In this document: piece after piece, positions 58,596 through 64,000 of the stretch
Layout of the letters: the number at the start of each line of letters is the position of its first letter
Position numbering within the stretch: the stretch's first letter is position 1
Assembly (NCBI GenBank): GCA_052379645.1
Contig: JBQSYU010000016.1
Direction: 5' to 3' (one strand)
Length of the DNA stretch: 64,000 nucleotides
Source of the DNA: Arthrobacter_H sp030452125
GTDB taxonomy: Bacteria; Actinomycetota; Actinomycetes; Actinomycetales; Micrococcaceae
Made by a program: the position numbers and the translations under genes
Notes under the pieces: model-generated
Databases searched by the model: none
The model's input: only the letters and a program-made list of their open reading frames with translations
What the model was told of the DNA's origin: nothing

Positions 58596-59834
58596 ATGGG
58601 AATCAAATTCGGCGAAAAGCTCCGCCATGCTCGCCAGCAGATGAAATTGACCCAGGCCCAGCTCGGACACGGGAAATACTCCACGAGCTACATCTCCCTG
58701 CTGGAGACCGGAAGCCGCGAGCCGACCTCGGATATCATCACCGAGCTCTCCTCCCGGTTGAACCTGGACCGCGAACTCATGGATTCGTGGAACACCCCGG
58801 TTTCGGCCGATGAAGCCGAGTTCGTCCTCCTGGAGCACCGTGCCCGCCAGTCCTTCACCGCCCGCGAATATTCCGATGCCGGGGAAACCGCTGCCGAAGC
58901 GGCCTCGGTGGCGCTGCGGCTGAAGAATTCAAGTGCGTGGTGGAACATGATGTTCCTGCGCGCCGAGTCTTTGCGTGACCAGGGCCGTCACGATGAATAC
59001 CGCACCACGGCCGAGGAGGTCCTGAACCACCCGCTGACGGACGAGTCCCTGGCGCTGAAGGTCCGGGCCGAAACGCTGGTGGCCAATGCCTATCTGGGAT
59101 TGGGCAAGCTGCATATCGCCGTCGAACATGCGATCACCGCCGTGGAACTGGGCAAGAACCTGCCCGGTGATTCGCTGATCTACATCGGCGCCTTGTTCTC
59201 CCTCATCGCCTCGCTGGCCGAATCCGGACAGCTCGACGCCGCCTGGACCAGCTGCGAGGCCTTGGCGGATGCGGTGGCCGAGGGCGCCCCCAGCCAGACC
59301 GCCGGCAACGCCTACTGGGCCATCGGCAACGTGGCCTTCAAGCGCCAGGACATCGTCTCGGGGCTGAGCAACCATCAACTGGCCGCCCAACGCCTGCTGC
59401 CGGCCAGCGACATCGAACAGTGGGCCCGCTTCAACAAGGCCTCGGCGTCGATGCGGCTGACCGCCGGGGTGGTCGAACCCGAAACCCTGGAGTGCATCGA
59501 AAAGGCCGAACTGGCGATCAGCGTCATCGGGGGCAACCCGGCCGAGGCCCTGGAACTGCGCCTGATCCGGGCCCGCTGGCTGCACCTGAACGGCCAGCCC
59601 GAGCAGGCGCTCGAGGAACTGGCCCCCGTGGAGAAGGACCGCGAGATCCTCTCCCAGCACCTCCAGGGCGAAATCGACCTGCTCACGGCCCGCTGCATGG
59701 TCGGGATGGGCAACGGCACCGAGGCCATCGACCATCTCGCCCGGGCCCAGCAGGCCTTTGCGTTGGCCGGTTCCCCGGACCGCGCCTCGTTGGCGATCGA
59801 GCTGGCCACGGAGATCCGCGCTTCACGGCGTTAG
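58596..59834 (+). CDS. XRE helix-turn-helix regulator with TPR-like domain (RRNPP-like)
   Basis: The 412-residue protein has an XRE-type DNA-binding domain at residues ~5-58 (LRHARQQMKLTQAQL, then STSYISLLETGSREPT as recognition region) and, from ~75 to the end, about eight helix pairs of TPR type, such as RAETLVANAYLGLGKLHIAV, LIASLAESGQLDAAW and ARWLHLNGQPEQALEEL. This domain order and size are those of RRNPP receptors (PlcR, PrgX, Rgg), which bind small re-imported peptides. There is no signal peptide. AAGGGG lies five bases before the ATG. It is divergent from the repeat-peptide gene, whose product is the obvious ligand candidate. Convergent with purC. Confidence 0.88.
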   Translation: MGIKFGEKLRHARQQMKLTQAQLGHGKYSTSYISLLETGSREPTSDIITELSSRLNLDRELMDSWNTPVSADEAEFVLLEHRARQSFTAREYSDAGETAAEAASVALRLKNSSAWWNMMFLRAESLRDQGRHDEYRTTAEEVLNHPLTDESLALKVRAETLVANAYLGLGKLHIAVEHAITAVELGKNLPGDSLIYIGALFSLIASLAESGQLDAAWTSCEALADAVAEGAPSQTAGNAYWAIGNVAFKRQDIVSGLSNHQLAAQRLLPASDIEQWARFNKASASMRLTAGVVEPETLECIEKAELAISVIGGNPAEALELRLIRARWLHLNGQPEQALEELAPVEKDREILSQHLQGEIDLLTARCMVGMGNGTEAIDHLARAQQAFALAGSPDRASLAIELATEIRASRR

Positions 59835-59865
59835 GGACCCTCCGTGGCCGGCGGGGCCCGCCCGC

Positions 59866-60771
59866 TCAGGCCGTGAAGGTCTTCCCGGTCAGGCGTTCGT
59901 ACGCCTCGATGTAGCGGGCCCGGGTCCGCTCGACGACCTGCTGCGGGAGCGGCGGTGGCGGGGTCGTGCCGGCACGGTCCCACCCGGAGTCATCGGAGAC
60001 GAGCCAATCGCGGACGAACTGCTTGTCGAAGGATGGCTGGGCCCGCCCCGGGGCGTAGGTGCGGGCATCCCAGAAGCGCGAGGAATCGGGGGTCAGCACC
60101 TCGTCGCCCAGGGTGATGGTCCCGGTGGCCGGGTCCAGTCCGAATTCGACCTTGGTGTCGGCCAGGATGATGCCGCGCCCACGGGCGATCTCCTCCGCCC
60201 GGGTATAGATGCCCAGGGTCAGGTCGCGCAGTTGCCCGGCCACCTCGGCCCCGACCCGTTCCACGACGGCGTCGAAGGTGATGTTCTCGTCGTGCTCGCC
60301 GACCTCGGCCTTCGCCGAGGGGGTGAAGATCGCCGGTTCCAGTGCCGAGCCGTCCACCAGTCCCTCCGGCAGGGGAAGTGAGCACACGGTTTGGTGAGCC
60401 GTGTATTCGGCCAACCCCGACCCGGTCAGGTATCCGCGGGCGATGCATTCGACCGGGTACATCTGCAGTTTCCGACAGACCATGGCCCGTCCGGCGACGG
60501 CGTCGGGCACTTCGGTGGAGATGACGTGGTTGGCGAATCCGTCGAGCTGGTCGAACCACCACAGGGACAGCTGGGTGAGGACCTTGCCCTTATCGGGGAT
60601 GGGGGTGTCCAGGACGAAGTCATAGGCGCTGATGCGGTCGCTGGCGACCACCAGGACGCGATCCGACTGCTCGGCGTCGATCCCCGCGGGGGTGTACAGA
60701 TCGCGGACCTTCCCCGAATACAGGTGGTCCCATCCCGGTAGTTCCAGGGTCTCGGTGGTGAAGTCGGTCAT
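59866..60771 (-). CDS. purC: Phosphoribosylaminoimidazole-succinocarboxamide synthase
   Basis: PurC (SAICAR synthase) joins aspartate to CAIR in purine synthesis. The 301-residue protein has the family start LYSGKVRDLY, DRISAYDFVL, a middle KLQMYPVECIARGYLTGSG, and TKVEFGL with DEVLTPDSSRFWD near the C-terminus. This length is that of the longer, bacterial/yeast-like form. The ATG overlaps the purD stop by one base (TGATG). An open frame upstream of this ATG is a shadow of purD. Confidence 0.95.
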   Translation of the reverse strand: MTDFTTETLELPGWDHLYSGKVRDLYTPAGIDAEQSDRVLVVASDRISAYDFVLDTPIPDKGKVLTQLSLWWFDQLDGFANHVISTEVPDAVAGRAMVCRKLQMYPVECIARGYLTGSGLAEYTAHQTVCSLPLPEGLVDGSALEPAIFTPSAKAEVGEHDENITFDAVVERVGAEVAGQLRDLTLGIYTRAEEIARGRGIILADTKVEFGLDPATGTITLGDEVLTPDSSRFWDARTYAPGRAQPSFDKQFVRDWLVSDDSGWDRAGTTPPPPLPQQVVERTRARYIEAYERLTGKTFTA

Positions 60772-62057
60772 CAGTGGCCTTCCGGTTCGACGATGATTTT
60801 TCCTTGTTCCGCACGCAGGCCGATGTCGGTGCGATGCTGGCTGCCCGCGAGGCCGATCCGTGCGATTCCCGCATAGGCGCGTTCCCTGGCCGCTGCCAGG
60901 GAACGCCCCAGTCCGACCACCGCCAGGACCCGGCCCCCGGCGGAAACGGTGGTCCCGGCATCGTCCAGCGCCGTTCCCGCGTGCAGGACGCTGACCCCCT
61001 CGAGGGCTGCCGCCTCGTCGAGCCCGGTGATGGCGTCCCCGGTCACCGGTGCCTCCGGGTAGCGGGCCGAGGCCACGACGACACCCACGGCCGTCTCCGG
61101 ACGCCAGGTGAGCGGTTCGACGTCGTCCAGGGTGCCCTGGGCCGCCGCCAGCAGCAGCGAGCCCAACGGGGTCTTGAGCCGGGCGAGGACCGCTTGCGTC
61201 TCGGGATCGCCGAACCGCGCGTTGAACTCGATGACCCGGATGCCACGGCGGGTCAGCGCCAGCCCGCAATACAGGACCCCGGTGAACGGGGTCCCGCGGT
61301 CGGCCATCGCCTTGATGGTCGGTGCCGCCACCCGTTCGATGACGTCGTCAACGAACCCCTCGGGGAGCCATTCCAACGGGCTGTAGGCGCCCATGCCCCC
61401 GGTGTTCGGGCCCTGGTCGTCGTCGAAGATGCGTTTGAAGTCCTGGGCCGGTGCCAGCGGAACGGCATGCCGGCCGTCGGACAGGACGAAGAGGGAGACC
61501 TCGGGCCCGTCCAGGAATTCCTCGATGACGACGCTGCCGCCGGCGGCGAAGCATTCGGTGGCATGGGCCAGGGCCTCGTCGCGGTCCCCGGTGACCACGA
61601 CCCCCTTGCCCGCGGCGAGCCCATCGTCCTTGACGACATAGGGTGCCCCGAAGGCATCGAGGGCGTCGGCCGCGGTGGCGGCATCGGTGGCGACCCGGGC
61701 CATGGCGGTGGGGACGCCGGCGACGGCCATGATCTCCTTGGCGAAGGCCTTGGATGCCTCGAGCTGGGCTGCGGCCTTCGAGGGGCCGAAGATCGGGATG
61801 CCCGCGTCGGTCAGGGCATCGGCGACCCCTGCGGCCAGCGGGGCTTCCGGCCCGATGACCACCAGGGATGCTTCCAGCGTCCGCGCCAACGCAAGGACGG
61901 CCTCCGGATCCTGGGCATTGATGGCATGGACCGGCACGTCGCCGGCGATGCCCGCGTTGCCCGGTGCTGCATGGACCTCGGTGACGAATGGATCGTCGAG
62001 GAGGGAACGGATAATGGCGTGTTCGCGGCCGCCCGGGCCAATGACGAGTACCTTCAC
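60771..62057 (-). CDS. purD: Phosphoribosylamine-glycine ligase
   Basis: PurD (GAR synthetase) is the second step of purine synthesis. The 428-residue protein has VLVIGPGGREHAI at the N-terminus, an ATP-grasp domain (YVVKDDGLAAGKGVVV, VIEEFLDGPEVSLF), GGMGAYSP, and FNARFGDPETQ with the metal-binding residues. The start is GTG at 62057, eight bases after a TAGGCT box at 62066-62071. It is first in a purD-purC unit divergent from the methyltransferase gene. Confidence 0.95.
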   Translation of the reverse strand: MKVLVIGPGGREHAIIRSLLDDPFVTEVHAAPGNAGIAGDVPVHAINAQDPEAVLALARTLEASLVVIGPEAPLAAGVADALTDAGIPIFGPSKAAAQLEASKAFAKEIMAVAGVPTAMARVATDAATAADALDAFGAPYVVKDDGLAAGKGVVVTGDRDEALAHATECFAAGGSVVIEEFLDGPEVSLFVLSDGRHAVPLAPAQDFKRIFDDDQGPNTGGMGAYSPLEWLPEGFVDDVIERVAAPTIKAMADRGTPFTGVLYCGLALTRRGIRVIEFNARFGDPETQAVLARLKTPLGSLLLAAAQGTLDDVEPLTWRPETAVGVVVASARYPEAPVTGDAITGLDEAAALEGVSVLHAGTALDDAGTTVSAGGRVLAVVGLGRSLAAARERAYAGIARIGLAGSQHRTDIGLRAEQGKIIVEPEGH

Positions 62058-62097
62058 GATCCCCTAGCCTACCGGGGCGGATGGCCCCCGGCGTGAG

Positions 62098-62103
62098 TAG
62101 GCT
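62098..62103 (+). promoter_or_regulatory. -10 box, methyltransferase gene
   Basis: TAGGCT, seven bases (GGTCCCC), then GTG at 62111. It is about 30 bases from the divergent purD -10 box. Confidence 0.55.
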
Positions 62104-62110
62104 GGTCCCC

Positions 62111-62722
62111 GTGCGTAAAGAAACCCTGTGGGAAGCCCAGTGCAAGGAAAACCCGGGACATTCACGGTCCTATATCGAACGCTTCGAGTCCCTGCGGGCC
62201 GAAGGCGCCGACCTCGACGGTGAAGCCCGTCTGATCGATGCCATGCTCCCGCGGAGGAGCAGGATCCTGGACGCCGGATGCGGCCCGGGACGCGTGGGCG
62301 GGGAACTGGGCCGACGTGGCCACCAGGTCCTGGGCATGGACGCCGACCCCGTGCTGCTTGCGGCGGCGAAGACCGCGTTCCCGGAGCAGGGCTGGAGGGT
62401 CGGCGATCTCTCTGACTCCGGGCTGTCCGCGGAAGGGGCGGTATTCGACCTGGTGGTCTGCGCCGGCAACGTCATGGCCTTCCTGGCGCCGGGCACCGCC
62501 CCGGAGGTGTTGCAGGGATTCCACTCGGTCCTGGCCCCCGGAGGCCGGGCCGTCATCGGGTTCGGCACCGATCGGGGCTACGCCCCGGAGGACTTCCTGG
62601 CCGACGCCCGGGCCGCCGGCTTCACGGTGGACGGGCTGTTCTCCAGCTGGGATCTGCGCCCCCACCCCGGGGACACGAATTTCCTGGTCGCCGTCCTGGG
62701 CCGCGCGTCCGCGGATGCCTGA
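62111..62722 (+). CDS. Class I SAM-dependent methyltransferase
   Basis: The 203-residue protein has the motif I loop DAGCGPGRVGGELGRRG, VLGMDADPVLLAAA (motif II acidic end), LVVCAGNVMAFL, and FHSVLAPGGRAVIGF. The substrate cannot be told; the size is that of a minimal methyltransferase without extra domains. GTG 62111 fits a leaderless promoter; an in-frame ATG ten codons upstream lies inside the promoter region. Confidence 0.85.
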   Translation: MRKETLWEAQCKENPGHSRSYIERFESLRAEGADLDGEARLIDAMLPRRSRILDAGCGPGRVGGELGRRGHQVLGMDADPVLLAAAKTAFPEQGWRVGDLSDSGLSAEGAVFDLVVCAGNVMAFLAPGTAPEVLQGFHSVLAPGGRAVIGFGTDRGYAPEDFLADARAAGFTVDGLFSSWDLRPHPGDTNFLVAVLGRASADA

Positions 62723-62744
62723 GCCGGATCGGCGGGGCGGCGAA

Positions 62745-62750
62745 TACACT
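62745..62750 (+). promoter_or_regulatory. -10 box, asparaginase gene
   Basis: TACACT, six bases (GGGGGC), then ATG at 62757; leaderless. Confidence 0.6.
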
Positions 62751-62756
62751 GGGGGC

Positions 62757-63755
62757 ATGCCACAGACCCACTCCGACTTCGCCGACCTGGCTGTCATCGA
62801 CCGCAGCGGCCTCGTCGAGTCGCGCCATGCCGGTACTGCCGTCGTCCTGGGGGCCGACGGGGCGGTCCTGCACGCGCTGGGCGATATCGACGCCCCGATG
62901 TACCCCCGTTCCTCGCTCAAACCCTTCCAGGCACTGGCCTCCATGCAATCCGGGGTCCCCTTGCGCGGCGCGGAGGTCGCCTTGGCCTGCGCCAGCCACG
63001 TCGGCAGCACCGAGCACCAGGAATTGGCGGCCTCGATGCTGTCCAAGGCGGGGCTGACGGACGACGATCTGCAATGCCCCGCGGCCTGGCCCCGGCATGA
63101 AGCCACCCGGATGGAGGCGATCCGTTCGGGCGGTTCCCCGTCCCGCCTGGCCTTCAATTGTTCGGGCAAGCATGCCGCCTTCCTCTGGGCCTGCACCGAG
63201 AACGGGTGGGACACCGCCACGTATCTGGATCCGGATCATCCCCTGCAACGCCGGGTGGTCGAGGTCGTGGAGGACTACGCCGGGGAGAAGATCACCCATC
63301 TGGCCGTCGACGGATGCGGGGCCCCGGTGCCCGCCATTTCGTTGCGGGGCCTGGCCTCCGCCACCGGACGGCTTTCCCGCTCCCCCGGCAACAAATCCTC
63401 CGACGCCCGCGCCACCACGATCGCCACCGCCATGCTCGACTACCCCTGGGCCGTGCACGGGCACGGGGAGGAGAACACGGTGGTCATGGAGGATCTGGGC
63501 GTCATCGCCAAGCTCGGTGCCGAAGGGGTGCTGATCCTGGGCACCTCCGATGGTGTCTCCTGCGCCCTGAAGATCCGTGATGGGAATGCGCGGGCCGCCA
63601 CGCTGGTCGGTCTGACCCTGCTGGCCTCCGTCGACGCCGTCGAGATCGATGCGATGACCGCCGTCCTGGAAAAGATCAACAAACCCGTCCTGGGTGGTGG
63701 CCGACCGGTGGGGCGGATCCGTGTCGCCAAGCCGGTCCTGGATCTGTTGGACTAG
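62757..63755 (+). CDS. Asparaginase (Rhizobium etli type II family)
   Basis: The 332-residue protein matches the thermolabile asparaginase family of Rhizobium etli, which is unrelated in sequence to E. coli asparaginases. It shows YPRSSLKPFQALA, ACASHVGSTEHQ, FNCSGKHAAFLWAC with the conserved Ser-Gly-Lys-His, and VDGCGAPVPAISL. It would hydrolyse asparagine to aspartate and ammonia. ATG 62757 fits the leaderless promoter. The next gene begins four bases after its stop. Confidence 0.85.
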   Translation: MPQTHSDFADLAVIDRSGLVESRHAGTAVVLGADGAVLHALGDIDAPMYPRSSLKPFQALASMQSGVPLRGAEVALACASHVGSTEHQELAASMLSKAGLTDDDLQCPAAWPRHEATRMEAIRSGGSPSRLAFNCSGKHAAFLWACTENGWDTATYLDPDHPLQRRVVEVVEDYAGEKITHLAVDGCGAPVPAISLRGLASATGRLSRSPGNKSSDARATTIATAMLDYPWAVHGHGEENTVVMEDLGVIAKLGAEGVLILGTSDGVSCALKIRDGNARAATLVGLTLLASVDAVEIDAMTAVLEKINKPVLGGGRPVGRIRVAKPVLDLLD

Positions 63756-63758
63756 GAC

Positions 63759-64000
63759 ATGGCCGTACGACGACGGATCCCCGCCGAGCAGGGGCTCGCG
63801 GCGCTGTCCACCTGGCGGCGGACCGACGCGGACGCCCGCGCCGACCTGCCCCGGCCCACGGTGGCGATGGCGGTGCGCTACGCCCTCGAAGAGCTTTCAG
63901 AACGGGCCGAGGGCAATTCGGTGGAGGTCAGGGTCCCGCCCTTCGGGGTCGCCCAATGCGTGGCCGGCCCGCGCCATACCCGCGGCACCCCGCCGAACGT
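63759..64000 (+). CDS. Sterol carrier family protein, 5' part
   Basis: The first ~80 codons are in the window and the gene runs off its end. The translated start is MAVRRRIPAEQGLAAL, followed by ALEELSERAEGNSVEVRVPP, then FGVAQCVAGPRHTRGTPPN. This matches the actinobacterial 'sterol carrier family protein', a short protein of unknown role commonly found beside purine genes. Spacing of three bases from the asparaginase stop suggests co-transcription. Confidence 0.75.
   Translation, partial: MAVRRRIPAEQGLAALSTWRRTDADARADLPRPTVAMAVRYALEELSERAEGNSVEVRVPPFGVAQCVAGPRHTRGTPPN

Noticed and set aside
60772..61269. N-terminal extension of PurC
   Set aside because: It runs inside purD in another frame and has no similarity to PurC; ATG 60771 overlaps the purD stop as expected for coupling.

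Overview
The window is a GC-rich actinobacterial chromosome segment, most likely from the family Micrococcaceae (Arthrobacter/Kocuria relatives). The phylum call rests on the menaquinone genes menB-menE-menA, the System II cytochrome c genes, the 32-residue ribosomal protein bS22, a BldC-type regulator, a MarP protease, the actinobacterial helicase/Tad-secretion neighbourhood, and many leaderless promoters (TANNNT about 6-8 nt before the start codon). The family call is an inference from gene order. Genes are tightly packed and no gap exceeds about 300 bases. I saw no rRNA, tRNA, insertion sequence, phage or CRISPR array.

Layout. 0-11 kb: SRPBCC protein, baeRF-like protein, menB-menE-menA, small membrane proteins, then the minus-strand cytochrome c maturation operon (histidine phosphatase, TlpA-like lipoprotein, ccdA, resB, ccsB). 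11-15 kb: Rex and glutaredoxin, HAD hydrolase, bS22, BldC and a flavin reductase-like protein. 15-24 kb: glutamate dehydrogenase, ArsR regulator, AcuC, a KtrB/KtrA potassium uptake pair, proC, a TIM-barrel isomerase and Ppx/GppA. 24-33.6 kb: topA, a second ArsR-type regulator, a large methyltransferase, two GNAT enzymes, trhO and a DEAH-box helicase. 33.6-38.7 kb: a Tad-like secretion operon (CpaE-like, TadA, TadB, TadC, DUF4244, two TadE-like proteins). 38.8-51 kb: a family A DNA polymerase, NUDIX, nth, acetyl-CoA synthetase, aroQ, DUF2332, MarP, a Crp/Fnr regulator with a putative own operator, a NUDT19-like hydrolase, RidA and DUF4177. 51-58 kb: a class A penicillin-binding protein, a metallophosphoesterase and a heterodimeric ABC exporter. 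59.8-64 kb: purC, purD, a methyltransferase, an asparaginase and the start of a sterol-carrier-family gene.

The most striking part is 58,038-59,834. A minus-strand gene with a strong ribosome binding site encodes a Sec-type signal peptide followed by exactly eight ten-residue units, each beginning with the invariant hexapeptide VGDWPH. The hexapeptide is identical in all eight units although synonymous codons vary at every degenerate position, which points to selection on the peptide. Divergently transcribed from it is a 412-residue protein with an N-terminal XRE helix-turn-helix and a long TPR-like helical domain, the architecture of RRNPP peptide-pheromone receptors of Firmicutes. The shared AT-rich intergenic region carries a perfect inverted repeat (GAATAAC-N5-GTTATTC). 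My inference is a multicopy secreted peptide signal with a cytoplasmic receptor-regulator in an actinobacterium. I know of no description of this particular pair, and I could not search for one.
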